In this document: piece after piece, positions 14,078 through 23,075 of the stretch
Layout: each line of letters opens with the position of its first letter
Numbering within the stretch: the stretch's first letter is position 1
NCBI GenBank assembly: GCA_964529035.1
Contig: CAZGUG010000024.1
Location: 1-28,632, forward strand
From: CAZGUG01 sp964529035
Lineage (GTDB): Bacteria; Bacillota; Clostridia; Ch29
DNA: 28,632 nt
Direction of reading: 5' to 3'
Made by a program: the position numbers and the translations under genes
Notes under the pieces: generated by a model
The model's database searches: none
Seen by the model: the letters and a program-made list of their open reading frames with translations, nothing else
What the model was told of the DNA's origin: nothing

Positions 14078-15832
14078 TTACATTACCGTGGCTATTCCCC
14101 TGTATATAAGCCCGGTGGTCCCGTCCACCGTCACTATTTCACCGTCTTCAAGCAGCTTGAATACGTCCTTCACACCGACAATGGTTGGCTTGCCCAGGTT
14201 AAGGCCCACTATCGCCGCGTGGGAAGTAAGTCCCCCCTCTTCGGCTATTATCGCGGAAGCCATTTCCATGTAGGGCACCAGTTCCCTTTCGCCGGATTTT
14301 ATTACCAGTATGTTGCCGGGATAAAACTTTTCCGTCCCTTCACCGGGCCCAGTGACAAAAACCGCCTTCCCGTAGGCCGACCGGTTTCCCACGCCCATGC
14401 CCTTTGTAAGCACCCTGGCCACCGTATGTACCCTAATAAGGTTGGTGGTTCCGGTGACCGCAGTGGGTACCCCCGCCGTCAGCACCACAAGATCGCCCTC
14501 CGAAATAAGCCCTTCGGCCCGGGCAGCCCTGACGCTTGCTTCCAGCGTATCGTCGGTGTTTTCCGCCGCCTTTGCCAGCAGCGGGTGAACACCCCATGAA
14601 AGGCTTAGCTGCCTTTGAATCCTCTCATCCGGCGTGGTGGCTATCACCATTGACCGGGGCCTGTATTTTGATACCATCCTCGCGGTATATCCTCCCTGGG
14701 TCGCGGTAATTATTGCCGCAGCCTTCAGTTCGCAGGCTATCGTGCAGGTGGCGTAGCTGACCGCGTTTGTCACGGTATTCATTCCTGATTGCGTGCCGAT
14801 ATTATGCACCATGCCGTACTCACAGCTTTCCTCGGCCCTGGCGGCTATTTTGGCCATTGTGCTGACCGCTTCCACCGGGTACCGGCCGGCGGCGGTCTCC
14901 CCCGACAGCATTATGGCATCGGTACCGTCAAGCACCGCATTGGCGACATCCGCAACTTCCGCCCGGGTGGGCCTCGGGTTCCGCATCATGGAATCCAGCA
15001 TCTGTGTGGCGGTTATTACCGGTTTGCCGGCCCGGTTGCATTTTCTTATCATTTCCTTCTGCAGTATCGGTACCCCTTCGGTGGGTATCTCGACACCCAA
15101 ATCGCCCCTTGCCACCATTATCCCGTCGGCAACTTCCAGTATACCGTCCAGGTTGTCTACCCCCTGCTGGTTTTCTATCTTGGCAATAATCCGTATCCAG
15201 TCACCGCCGTTTTCTTCAAGTATACGGCGTATGTCCAGTATATCCTCCGGTTTTCTTGTGAAGGAGGCGGCTACGAAATCCACCTGCTGCTTTATCCCGA
15301 ACAGTATGTCCTGCCGGTCCTTTTCGCTTATGGCGGGCAGGCCCACCTCGGCTCCCGGAAGGTTTACTCCCTTCCTGTCGGTTATCTCACCGCCGTTTTC
15401 CACCCTGCACACGACGTCTTCGCCGTCTATTCTTTCCACCACCAGCTCTATAAGACCGTCGTCCAGCAATACCCTGTACCCTATTTCAACGTCGTCCGGA
15501 AGGTTTTTGTACGTAACGCCCGCAATTTTGTCACCGCCCTCCACTTCCCTGGTGGTAAGCACAAAGGTGCTTCCCTGTTTTAAAAAAGCCTTTCCCCCGG
15601 CAAAGGTTCCAAGCCGTATCTCGGGCCCCTTTGTATCCAAAAGCAGTGCCACCGGCCTGCCCAGTTCCCTTCTAAGCTGTTTTACCTTGTCAATCTTGTC
15701 CAGGTGCTCCGGGTAGCTGCCGTGCGAAAAATTAAGCCTGGCCACGTCCATGCCGGCCTGTATCATCTCTTTAAGCGTTTGTTTGTCCCCGGTAGCGGGA
15801 CCGAGGGTACATACTATCTTTGTCCTGCGCAT
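14078..15832 (-). CDS. pyk: Pyruvate kinase with C-terminal PEP-utiliser-like domain
   Basis: 584 residues, the length of the Bacillus-type enzyme. It converts PEP and ADP to pyruvate and ATP, the last step of glycolysis. The N-terminus MRRTKIVCTLGPATGD and the Mg/PEP-binding segment MVARGDLGVEIPTEG (near 240) are intact, as is KPVITATQMLDSM. After about residue 475 an extra domain follows with GGLTSHAAIVG near 534. This is like the phosphohistidine domain of PEP synthase/EI and typical of Firmicute enzymes. It lies 11 bases after pfkA, so the two glycolytic control enzymes are co-transcribed. Confidence 0.98.
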   Translation of the reverse strand: MRRTKIVCTLGPATGDKQTLKEMIQAGMDVARLNFSHGSYPEHLDKIDKVKQLRRELGRPVALLLDTKGPEIRLGTFAGGKAFLKQGSTFVLTTREVEGGDKIAGVTYKNLPDDVEIGYRVLLDDGLIELVVERIDGEDVVCRVENGGEITDRKGVNLPGAEVGLPAISEKDRQDILFGIKQQVDFVAASFTRKPEDILDIRRILEENGGDWIRIIAKIENQQGVDNLDGILEVADGIMVARGDLGVEIPTEGVPILQKEMIRKCNRAGKPVITATQMLDSMMRNPRPTRAEVADVANAVLDGTDAIMLSGETAAGRYPVEAVSTMAKIAARAEESCEYGMVHNIGTQSGMNTVTNAVSYATCTIACELKAAAIITATQGGYTARMVSKYRPRSMVIATTPDERIQRQLSLSWGVHPLLAKAAENTDDTLEASVRAARAEGLISEGDLVVLTAGVPTAVTGTTNLIRVHTVARVLTKGMGVGNRSAYGKAVFVTGPGEGTEKFYPGNILVIKSGERELVPYMEMASAIIAEEGGLTSHAAIVGLNLGKPTIVGVKDVFKLLEDGEIVTVDGTTGLIYRGIATVM

Positions 15833-15843
15833 AATATTTCCTC

Positions 15844-16809
15844 CTATATCGAGAGTATCCTGGCCAGCGAATATATATCACCTGAAAACTCCTTCTTTGA
15901 TGACAGGACCTCGTCAAAATCAAACTCGGTTATTTCACTGCGGTACTGGGATACCATCTTTGAAGTCCCGCCTTCCATCAACAGTTCCACTGCTCTGGCC
16001 CCCAGCCGGCTGGCCAGTATCCTGTCAAAGGCGGTGGGGCTGCCACCCCTTTGAACATGGCCCAGTATTGTAACCCGCGTTTCAACGTTTATTTTTTCTT
16101 CGATGGCCTTCGCCATTTCGAAGGCACCGCCCACTCCCTCGGCCAGGATTATTATGCTGTGAAGCTTACCCCTGTTCCTGCCGTGCATAATCCTTTTGCA
16201 TACATCGTCCACGCTGGCGCTTACTTCGGGTATTATAATGCTTTCGGCACCGCCGGCCAGGCCGGCGTAAAGGCTTATGTCCCCGGAGTTCCTGCCCATC
16301 ACTTCGATAATGTTCGCCCTGTTGTGGGAAGAAGTGGTATCCCTTATCCTGCCGATTGCCTCAACCACCGTGTTGACAGCGGTATCGAAACCTATGGTGT
16401 GGTCGCAGTATGCAATATCATTGTCTATGGTCCCGGGTACGCCCACCACCCCCGCACCCATCCGGGCCAGGTCCCGGGCACCCCGGAAGGAACCGTCCCC
16501 TCCGATAACCACAATGCCCTGAATCCCGAAAACCTTCATCATATTAAGGGCTTTTCGCCTGCCTTCTTCGGTGGTGAACTCATGGCTTCTGGCAGTCTGC
16601 AGTATTGTGCCCCCCCTGTGGATTATATCCGCCACCGATGAAAGTGACATTTCGAAAATTTCTCCCTTTATGAGTCCTTCATAGCCTTTCCGTATCCCCA
16701 TTACCCTGAGCCCGTGAAAAATGCCGGTCCTTACCACTGCCCTTATTGCAGCGTTCATGCCCGGCGCATCGCCACCGCTGGTAAGAACTCCGATAATTTT
16801 TTTATGCAA
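15844..16809 (-). CDS. pfkA: ATP-dependent 6-phosphofructokinase
   Basis: 321 residues, the normal bacterial length. It phosphorylates fructose 6-phosphate to the 1,6-bisphosphate. Visible motifs: nucleotide-binding LTSGGDAPGMNAAIR near the start, GGDGSFRGA (GGDGS, not GGDDS, indicates ATP over pyrophosphate), the catalytic PGTIDND with the base Asp, MGRNSGDISLYAGLAGGAE, and LGHVQRGGSPTAFDR of the fructose phosphate/effector region. GGAGTGGG precedes the ATG. It lies between the DUF2007-like gene (36-base gap) and pyk (11-base gap). Confidence 0.98.
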   Translation of the reverse strand: MHKKIIGVLTSGGDAPGMNAAIRAVVRTGIFHGLRVMGIRKGYEGLIKGEIFEMSLSSVADIIHRGGTILQTARSHEFTTEEGRRKALNMMKVFGIQGIVVIGGDGSFRGARDLARMGAGVVGVPGTIDNDIAYCDHTIGFDTAVNTVVEAIGRIRDTTSSHNRANIIEVMGRNSGDISLYAGLAGGAESIIIPEVSASVDDVCKRIMHGRNRGKLHSIIILAEGVGGAFEMAKAIEEKINVETRVTILGHVQRGGSPTAFDRILASRLGARAVELLMEGGTSKMVSQYRSEITEFDFDEVLSSKKEFSGDIYSLARILSI

Positions 16810-16845
16810 ACCCGCCCACTCCTAACCCGATAAACATAATATAAA

Positions 16846-17040
16846 TTACAGTCCCGCCTGGTACAAACAGTCCCTGACTTCTTCTATCTCGCTTTCCGGA
16901 ACAAGTATTTCATAGTCTCCATCATAGCACGAACACTTCTGAACAGGCCTTACCTTTACCAGTATTCCTTCCCTTTCCAGGAACTCCCTTACCTTGTCCG
17001 CGGTTTCCCTGTCCGGAGCCATATAAACAACCGTCCACAT
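16846..17040 (-). CDS. Small DUF2007-like protein ahead of pfkA
   Basis: 64 residues from the ATG at 17038-17040, chosen because the GGGGGG run is seven bases upstream; in-frame TTG and ATG codons at 17058 and 17046 overlap that run. The product (MWTVVYMAPDRETADKVREF...) has a strand-helix-strand-strand-helix pattern and ends ILVPESEIEEVRDCL, typical of the DUF2007/putative signal-transducing small ferredoxin-fold family. Two cysteines form a CSC motif in the middle. Function is unknown. It is the first gene of the pfkA/pyk unit and has a promoter just upstream. Confidence 0.75.
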   Translation of the reverse strand: MWTVVYMAPDRETADKVREFLEREGILVKVRPVQKCSCYDGDYEILVPESEIEEVRDCLYQAGL

Positions 17041-17084
17041 GTCCATGCCCCCCAACAATATGCCAATATATTACTTACAAACAT

Positions 17085-17093
17085 ATTATATCA
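17085..17093 (-). promoter_or_regulatory. Extended -10 promoter for the pfkA/pyk operon
   Basis: TGATATAAT on the minus strand (TG at 17093-17092, TATAAT at 17090-17085) is a perfect extended -10 in the 78-base gap between dnaE and the DUF2007-like gene. No good -35 is seen at 16-18 bases, as is usual for extended -10 promoters. It would separate glycolytic expression from dnaE. Confidence 0.5.
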
Positions 17094-17118
17094 TATATGG
17101 CCTTTTCAATTCATTATT

Positions 17119-20100
17119 TCAACAAACGCGTACACAATCCGCGCCCAGAACTTCACGAAGCCTGCCTATCAGCTCATCGTCCACCGCAACCCACAGGTCC
17201 CTGCCCGCCATCATTGGCTTTCTGCCGTCCTCTTCAAAACACAGAAGCACCGGGACACCGCCCCTTCGGCTTTCCCGTAAAATACCCTTAATATCGCTGA
17301 GGGCCCCCGGGTGAATGTTTTTGGGTATCTTCAGGTACAGTCTCCGGTTCGGATTTAACGCGTCGGTTTTTGCCGTATTGTTTATGGGCCTTATGCTTTC
17401 GCATATTATCTTGGGTTCCTCGTCCTCTTTGAAATCCAGCCGTCCCTCGGCGGTTATTATACCGCCCTCCCTGATGGCTTCATAGTTCCGCCGGTAAACC
17501 TTTGGAAACACAACCAGCTCTACTGTGCCGTACAGGTCCTCCAGCTGTACAAAGGCCATCAGGTCGTTATTTTTTGTGGTCTGGTTTCTCCTGTCCACCA
17601 CCATACCGGCAACCCTGACAATGCTTCCGTCTGTAAGCCGATGGCCTATTTGCCCAACCCGGTTTTCGCCTTCCGACATAAGTGCCAGCTGCTGCGTGGT
17701 TACAGACGCGGCCCTTTCCAACACATCCCGGTACTCGTCCAGCGGATGGCCGCTTAAATAAAGCCCCAGCATTTCCTTTTCAAAGCCAAGCAGTACCTTT
17801 TTGTCGAATTCCTTTATATCCGGCAGGCAGTCGTCCGGCCCGCCGCCGTTTTGTCCGCCCGCCGCCGTTTCAAACAGTGAAATCTGGCCTTTAATATTGT
17901 TTTTCTTCACCTGGTGAACCCCGTCGGCAATTTTATCGTACACCGCCATGTACTGCGAACGGCGCCCGCCCAGCGTATCTAGTGCCCCCGCCTTTATCAG
18001 GCTCTCCAGGGCCCTTTTGTTCAGGTGGGTACTGTCCACCCTGCTGCATAGGTCAGAAAGGCCGGTAAAACTGCCGCCGGTGTTCCGCGCCTCGGTAATG
18101 GCCGCCACCGCACCCAATCCCACGTTTTTAACCGCCGCCAGCCCGAACCTTATTCTGCCCTCCTTAACTGTAAAGGAGCTGTCGCTTTCGTTAATATCCG
18201 GCGGCAGCACCTCTATGCCCATTTTTTTGCAGCACTCGATATACTGGGACACTTTTTTGCTGCTGCCCATTATGCTGGTTAAAAGCGCAGCCATGAACTC
18301 CACCGGGTAATAGCACTTCAGCCAGGCGGTCTGGTAGGCCAGCACCGCATAGGCCGCCGCATGGGACTTGTTGAAGGCGTACTTTGCAAAGTCTATCATG
18401 TCGTCGAATATTTCGTTGGCGGTCTTCTCGTCTATGCCCCGGCGCAGGGCACCCTCCACTACCACTTTTCCTTCTTCGGTTATACCGTATATAAAGTTTT
18501 TGCGCTCCTGTTCCATGACGTCCATCTTTTTCTTGCTCATGGCCCTTCTAACCAAGTCCGACCGGCCGTAGGAATAGCCGCCCAGCTTTCTTACTATCTG
18601 CATGACCTGCTCCTGGTACACTATGCAGCCGTAGGTTACATTCAGTATTTTTTCAAGCATCGGGTGCTTGTACTTTAAAGCCTTCGGATTGTTTTTGTTG
18701 CTTATGTAAAGGGGAATCTGGTCCATGGGCCCGGGACGGAACAGCGATATTCCGGCTATTATGTCTTCAAAGCTGTCGGGCTTGAGCTCCTTCATGAAAC
18801 TCTTCATGCCCACGCTTTCAAGCTGGAAAACGCCGTCGCTGTCGCCGCCTGCTATAAGCTCAAAAACTTTCGGATCGTCAAAGGCCAGGTTCTCCACGTC
18901 CGGCCTTACACCCCGGGTGTTTTCTATGATATCCAGCGTATCCCTGATAACGGTAAGGGTCCTAAGCCCCAGGAAATCCATCTTCAAAAGCCCCAGTTCC
19001 TCCAGGTTGCCCATCGGGTACTGCGTGGTTATACCGCTTTCCTGCCTGTACAGCGGTACATATTCCGAGATGGGCTCCTTGGAGATTACCACCCCCGCCG
19101 CATGGGTGGAAGCGTGCCTGGGCAGGCCTTCAACCGCCCGGGCCATGTCTATCAGGTACTTCACCCTGTCGTCCTGCCTGTACATATCGTTAAGGTACGG
19201 GTTTATCTCCAGGGCCCGGTCTATCGTGATGCCCAGCTCCATGGGTACCTGCTTGGCTATCCTGTCCACGTCACCGTAGGGCATGTTCACCGCCCTGCCC
19301 ACGTCCCGTATGGCACCCCTTGCGGCCATTGTGCCAAAGGTTATTATCTGGGCCACCCTGTCGCTGCCGTATTTTTGCACCACGTAGTCAATTACCTCTT
19401 CCCGTCTTTCAAAGCAGAAGTCTATATCAATATCCGGCATTGTTATCCTGTCCGGGTTTAAAAACCTTTCGAATATAAGACCGTGCCGTATGGGGTCGAT
19501 GTTGGTAATACGCAGGCAGTAGGATACCAGGCTTCCCGCCGCCGAGCCCCTGCCGGGACCCACCATTATTTTTTTCTCCCTTGCGTATTTTATAAAGTCC
19601 CAGACTATCAGGAAATAATGGGAATACCCCATTTTTTTGATGGTGTCCAGTTCGTATTCAAGCCTTTTTACCTTTTCTTCATGGCTGCCCGGGTACCGCT
19701 CCTTCAGTCCCTCAAAGGCCAGTTCCCTGAGATAGCTGTCGGCGGTATACCCCTCCGGCATCCGGAAATAGGGCAGGTGCATGGTATCAAAATCCAGCCT
19801 GACGTTACACCGGCTCGCTATATGTACCGAATTTTCCAGCGTCTCCGGCAGGTCCGGGAAAAGCTCCTGCATCTCCCCGCCGGATTTCAGGTAAAACTCC
19901 TGGTTGGGAAACTTAAGCCGGTCCTCCTGGTCCACCGTTTTGCCGGTCTGGATGCACAAAAGCACATCGTGGAATTCCCAGTCTTCGCGGTTTGTATAGT
20001 GAACGTCGTTGGTGGCGACCAGCGGTATCCCGGTTTCCCGGCTCAGCCTTACTATTTCCGGGTTAATCCTTTTTTGTTCTTCTATGCCCTGGTTCTGGAT

Positions 20101-20619
20101 TTCCAGGTAGTAGTTCCCTTCACCGAATATATCCCTGTACAAAAGGGCGGTCTCCTTGGCTTTATTGTAATTGCCCTCCAGCAGCCGCTGCTGGGTTTCC
20201 CCGGCTATGCACCCGCTGAGGCAGATTATGCCCTCGGACAGCTCCTTTAGCACCGACAGGTCTATCCTCGGCTTGTAATAAAAACCGTCCAGGTATCCAC
20301 GGGATACTATTTTCATTAAGTTCCTGTACCCGGTATTGTTTTTGGCAAGCAGCACCAGATGGTACTGGTCCGAATCAAGCCTCGGGTCCCTGTCCGCCAT
20401 GGTACGCATTGCGACATAAACCTCGCAGCCGATAATGGGCTTTATATTCCGTTTTACCGCTTCCTTGTAAAAATTAACCGCCCCGAACATACAGCCGTGG
20501 TCGGTTATGGCAATCGCCTTCATGCCCAGCGCCTTCGCCCTGTCAAGGATGTTTTCTATCCTGCCGGCACCGTCCAGCAGGCTGTACTCGGTATGGACAT
20601 GCAGGTGTACAAAGTCCAT
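17119..20619 (-). CDS. dnaE: DNA polymerase III alpha subunit, DnaE type
   Basis: 1166 residues, the E. coli-like DnaE length. It is the replicative polymerase subunit. The N-terminal PHP domain begins FVHLHVHTEYSLLDGAGRIE and contains ITDHGCMFGAVNFYKEA. The catalytic acidic motif PDIDIDF lies near residue 394, with GPGRGSAAGSLVSYCL before it. The helix-hairpin-helix region follows FNKSHAAAYAVLAYQTAWLK, and an OB-fold (VRVAGMVVDRRNQTTKNNDL) lies near 990-1030. GGTGA precedes the ATG. It follows the ytoI homologue as in B. subtilis and related genomes. No intein or frameshift was seen. Confidence 0.98.
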   Translation of the reverse strand: MDFVHLHVHTEYSLLDGAGRIENILDRAKALGMKAIAITDHGCMFGAVNFYKEAVKRNIKPIIGCEVYVAMRTMADRDPRLDSDQYHLVLLAKNNTGYRNLMKIVSRGYLDGFYYKPRIDLSVLKELSEGIICLSGCIAGETQQRLLEGNYNKAKETALLYRDIFGEGNYYLEIQNQGIEEQKRINPEIVRLSRETGIPLVATNDVHYTNREDWEFHDVLLCIQTGKTVDQEDRLKFPNQEFYLKSGGEMQELFPDLPETLENSVHIASRCNVRLDFDTMHLPYFRMPEGYTADSYLRELAFEGLKERYPGSHEEKVKRLEYELDTIKKMGYSHYFLIVWDFIKYAREKKIMVGPGRGSAAGSLVSYCLRITNIDPIRHGLIFERFLNPDRITMPDIDIDFCFERREEVIDYVVQKYGSDRVAQIITFGTMAARGAIRDVGRAVNMPYGDVDRIAKQVPMELGITIDRALEINPYLNDMYRQDDRVKYLIDMARAVEGLPRHASTHAAGVVISKEPISEYVPLYRQESGITTQYPMGNLEELGLLKMDFLGLRTLTVIRDTLDIIENTRGVRPDVENLAFDDPKVFELIAGGDSDGVFQLESVGMKSFMKELKPDSFEDIIAGISLFRPGPMDQIPLYISNKNNPKALKYKHPMLEKILNVTYGCIVYQEQVMQIVRKLGGYSYGRSDLVRRAMSKKKMDVMEQERKNFIYGITEEGKVVVEGALRRGIDEKTANEIFDDMIDFAKYAFNKSHAAAYAVLAYQTAWLKCYYPVEFMAALLTSIMGSSKKVSQYIECCKKMGIEVLPPDINESDSSFTVKEGRIRFGLAAVKNVGLGAVAAITEARNTGGSFTGLSDLCSRVDSTHLNKRALESLIKAGALDTLGGRRSQYMAVYDKIADGVHQVKKNNIKGQISLFETAAGGQNGGGPDDCLPDIKEFDKKVLLGFEKEMLGLYLSGHPLDEYRDVLERAASVTTQQLALMSEGENRVGQIGHRLTDGSIVRVAGMVVDRRNQTTKNNDLMAFVQLEDLYGTVELVVFPKVYRRNYEAIREGGIITAEGRLDFKEDEEPKIICESIRPINNTAKTDALNPNRRLYLKIPKNIHPGALSDIKGILRESRRGGVPVLLCFEEDGRKPMMAGRDLWVAVDDELIGRLREVLGADCVRVC

Positions 20620-20640
20620 GCCCCGTCACCGCCTATCGCT

Positions 20641-21621
20641 TTATGTGGCNNNNNNNNNNNNNNNNNNNNNNNNNNNNNNNNNNNNNNNNNNNNNNNNNNN
20701 NNNNNNNNNNNNNNNNNNNNNNNNNNNNNNNNNNNNNNNNNNNNNNNNNCCCACAAGCCTTTTGCCGTCCACCACCGGCAGCAGCTCTATGCCTTCCCAT
20801 ATCATAATGTGCGTGATATAGGCCACCGAGGTTTTGGGCGACACCGTTATCGGGTCCGGGGTCATCAGCGTTTCAATCCTGCTTGCGCTGTCCTTTTTGG
20901 TAATATCCTTGGTGGTAACAATGCCCACCACGTTGCTGTCATTGTCCACCACCGGGAAGCGGGTATGGGAAGTGTCCCTGACAAGCCTTTTCCAGTCATT
21001 TATGGTATCGTCGGCTTTAAGCACAAAGGGACTTTTCTCCATAATATCCTCCGCCAGGACTATATCCTTTTTAAGCATCCTGCTGGTTATCGCTTTGTTT
21101 ATCATGGTTGCAACCGTAAAGGTGTCGTAGCTGCAGTTCATAACCGGCAGCTTTTTTAAATTGGACTTGTGCTTTATCTTTTCGCTGCAGTCGAAACCGC
21201 CGGTAATAAGGATGGCACAGTTTTTCTCAAGGGCCAGATCAAACAGCTCTTCCCTGTTTCCCACGATAAGCAGATTATTGTTCTCCATGTACCTGGTCAC
21301 TACATCGGGAGTCATGGCGCCTATTATAAAGTTGTTTAAGTACTTGTCCAGGCCGTTCCTGCCGGATAACAGGTTCCCCTCAACTATGTTCAGAACCTCC
21401 AGAAAGGTGAGCTTTTCAATATCCTTGTCCTTGCGTGTATTAAGGCGCACGGTACCAACCCTCGGTATGGCGGATACCAGCCCTTCGGTCTCGGCTTCCT
21501 TTATTGCCCTGTACGCGGTACCTTCGCTGACGCCCATTTTATCGGCTATGGTCCTCACCGATATACGCTCGCCGCCCTTAAGCGACCTGATATGTTCAAT
21601 AATCATGCTGTGTTTTGTCAT
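20641..21621 (-). CDS. ytoI: YtoI-like HTH–DRTGG–CBS protein, interrupted by an assembly gap
   Basis: About 290 residues are readable before 100 N at 20650-20749. The N-terminus has a winged-helix/HTH region (ISVRTIADKMGVSEGTAYRAIK, about 20-42), then a DRTGG-like domain (about 70-185) and two CBS domains (DIMEKSPFVLKADDT, then LMTPDPITVSPKTS, to the gap), which bind adenosyl ligands in this family. B. subtilis YtoI is about 440 residues and ends in a hotdog thioesterase-like domain, which is absent here: after the gap only two codons (Ala-Thr) and a TAA remain. Either the gap is larger than 100 bases and hides the domain, or the gene is truncated. It starts four bases after whiA, and dnaE follows. 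Confidence 0.85.
   Translation of the reverse strand: MTKHSMIIEHIRSLKGGERISVRTIADKMGVSEGTAYRAIKEAETEGLVSAIPRVGTVRLNTRKDKDIEKLTFLEVLNIVEGNLLSGRNGLDKYLNNFIIGAMTPDVVTRYMENNNLLIVGNREELFDLALEKNCAILITGGFDCSEKIKHKSNLKKLPVMNCSYDTFTVATMINKAITSRMLKKDIVLAEDIMEKSPFVLKADDTINDWKRLVRDTSHTRFPVVDNDSNVVGIVTTKDITKKDSASRIETLMTPDPITVSPKTSVAYITHIMIWEGIELLPVVDGKRLVXXXXXXXXXXXXXXXXXXXXXXXXXXXXXXXXXXAT
20650..20749. other. Assembly gap of exactly 100 N inside the ytoI homologue
   Basis: A placeholder gap. The flanks (TTATGTGGC before, CCCACAAGCC after) are not duplicated, unlike the gap at 11658, so real sequence is likely missing here. Confidence 0.95.
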
Positions 21622-21625
21622 TCGC

Positions 21626-22591
21626 TCAACTCTCCCTGTTTTTTTTGCTTCTTATGTCCTCCGCCACCTGTTCTATTTTTCTAAGCCGGTGGTTAATACC
21701 GGACTTTCCCAGCGGCGGGGTTAACATCTGCCCCAGCTCCTTGAGGCTTGCTTCCCTGTAATTAAGCCGAAGTTCGGCGATTTCCCTCAGGTTTTGCGGT
21801 AGGCTGTCCAGCCCTGCCGTGTCCCTTATATACTCAATATTTTCAATCTGCTTGACCGAAGCGTTGATTGTCTTTGTCAGGTTCGCGGTCTCACAGTTCA
21901 CTATCCTGTTGACATTGTTCCGCATCTCCTTGTATATCCTTGTATTCTCGAATTTCAACAGGGCGGTGTGAGCTCCCATAATGTTCAGAAGGTCCACCAC
22001 CTGCTCACCTTCCTTCAGGTATACGACATAATTGCCCTTCCTCTCCACTATCTTGGAGTTAAGCCGGAAGGAGTTTATCAGGTCCCTAAGATGCCCGGCA
22101 TGGTGTTCGCTGTTGGTTACAAACTCCAGGTGATAGGCCTTGTCCGGGCTGCTCACCGAGCCGCCGCCCAGGAATGCGCCCCTCATATAGGCCCTGCTGC
22201 AGCACCGCGCGCTTCTTATGTTTTCGGGGATACTGTAATCTATGCCTATACCGGTATCCCTGTTTTTTATCATGATGCCGGTCTGCTGCAGCACCCTGCC
22301 GGCGCCCATTTCGTGGGGGACCCCCATAATATAGCTGTAGTTCTTTTTCAGGTGCTTGTTTTTCTTGACCATTATTTCAAGGTTAAGGCCGTACAGTTTT
22401 TTCAGCAGCGAAAACACCTTTCTGGCAACCGCCGCATTCTCGGTCACCATCCTGATGCCCACCCTGCGGGAACCGTAAAGCTTTATTATGCCCCCGGTTC
22501 TTATTATTGCCGAAAGCTCGGCCAGCCGGCAGCAGCGGCCCTCCGGCATTATCCTCGAAAGCTCGTTCTTTACCGTACTGGAAAAGGACAT
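21626..22591 (-). CDS. whiA: WhiA, sporulation/cell-division DNA-binding regulator
   Basis: 321 residues, the usual length. The N-terminus MSFSSTVKNELSRIMP and the LAGLIDADG-like core (AYMRGAFLGGGSVSSPDKAYHLE, near 135-155) are followed by a helical linker and a C-terminal HTH region (LNYREASLKELGQMLTPPLGKSGINHRLRKIE), the family hallmark. WhiA binds DNA and affects sporulation and septation in actinobacteria and cell division in Bacillus. In most Firmicutes it follows yvcK directly; here it sits downstream of an RseC-like gene and is separated from yvcK by about 2 kb. It is followed four bases later by ytoI. Confidence 0.97.
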   Translation of the reverse strand: MSFSSTVKNELSRIMPEGRCCRLAELSAIIRTGGIIKLYGSRRVGIRMVTENAAVARKVFSLLKKLYGLNLEIMVKKNKHLKKNYSYIMGVPHEMGAGRVLQQTGIMIKNRDTGIGIDYSIPENIRSARCCSRAYMRGAFLGGGSVSSPDKAYHLEFVTNSEHHAGHLRDLINSFRLNSKIVERKGNYVVYLKEGEQVVDLLNIMGAHTALLKFENTRIYKEMRNNVNRIVNCETANLTKTINASVKQIENIEYIRDTAGLDSLPQNLREIAELRLNYREASLKELGQMLTPPLGKSGINHRLRKIEQVAEDIRSKKNRES

Positions 22592-22608
22592 GCGTCCCTG
22601 CCACCTTT

Positions 22609-23049
22609 CTACCTGTTTAATATATTAACAATTACCGGCTTTTTCCTGCCGGTCAGGGCCAGCCGGTCGTCCAGCGCCCTCAGCAGGAAATAGAACAGTA
22701 CCAGGGCGGTAAGTCCGAATACAAGCCCCATGGCATCGGTATCAATTCCCGGGTAAAACATCTGCATTAGCCTGCTTCCGTAAACCATGCCGGCAACCAT
22801 CATAACGATGGGAAGCAGATAGACAAAGGCGGCAGAACCTATCACGCTTCCGCCCCCCGCCTGAATCCTTACCATATCCCCTACCCTGGCATTTAACGTG
22901 TTTTCCAGCCGGACAAAATGTCCGGTACCGGAACAACCCATTTTACAGGCGGCACAGTTCTCGCCGCAGGATGAAGCCCTTGCAATCTCCACCGTCACCA
23001 TGTTTTTGTCGGTTTTTCTCACTATACCCACCTGGAAAACCTTTGCCAT
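22609..23049 (-). CDS. RseC/MucC-like SoxR-reducing-system membrane protein
   Basis: 146 residues from the ATG at 23047-23049, with GGTGGG six bases upstream; a TTG three bases earlier is less likely. A short N-terminal domain carries four cysteines (28, 32, 35 and 39; CGENCAACKMGC) of the type that bind iron-sulfur or act in redox transfer in the RseC family. Two transmembrane helices follow (about 70-91 and 107-123) and a basic tail. In E. coli RsxC-linked RseC helps reduce SoxR; in Clostridia the homologues often accompany Rnf complexes, but no rnf genes are in this window. The partner here is therefore unknown. Confidence 0.85.
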   Translation of the reverse strand: MAKVFQVGIVRKTDKNMVTVEIARASSCGENCAACKMGCSGTGHFVRLENTLNARVGDMVRIQAGGGSVIGSAAFVYLLPIVMMVAGMVYGSRLMQMFYPGIDTDAMGLVFGLTALVLFYFLLRALDDRLALTGRKKPVIVNILNR

Positions 23050-23075
23050 CAAAAACCCACCATCCGGAACGTTTT

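Noticed and set aside
14789..15716. Long plus-strand open frames opposite pyk
   Set aside because: Pyruvate kinase is unmistakable on the other strand; the plus-strand products have no recognisable features.
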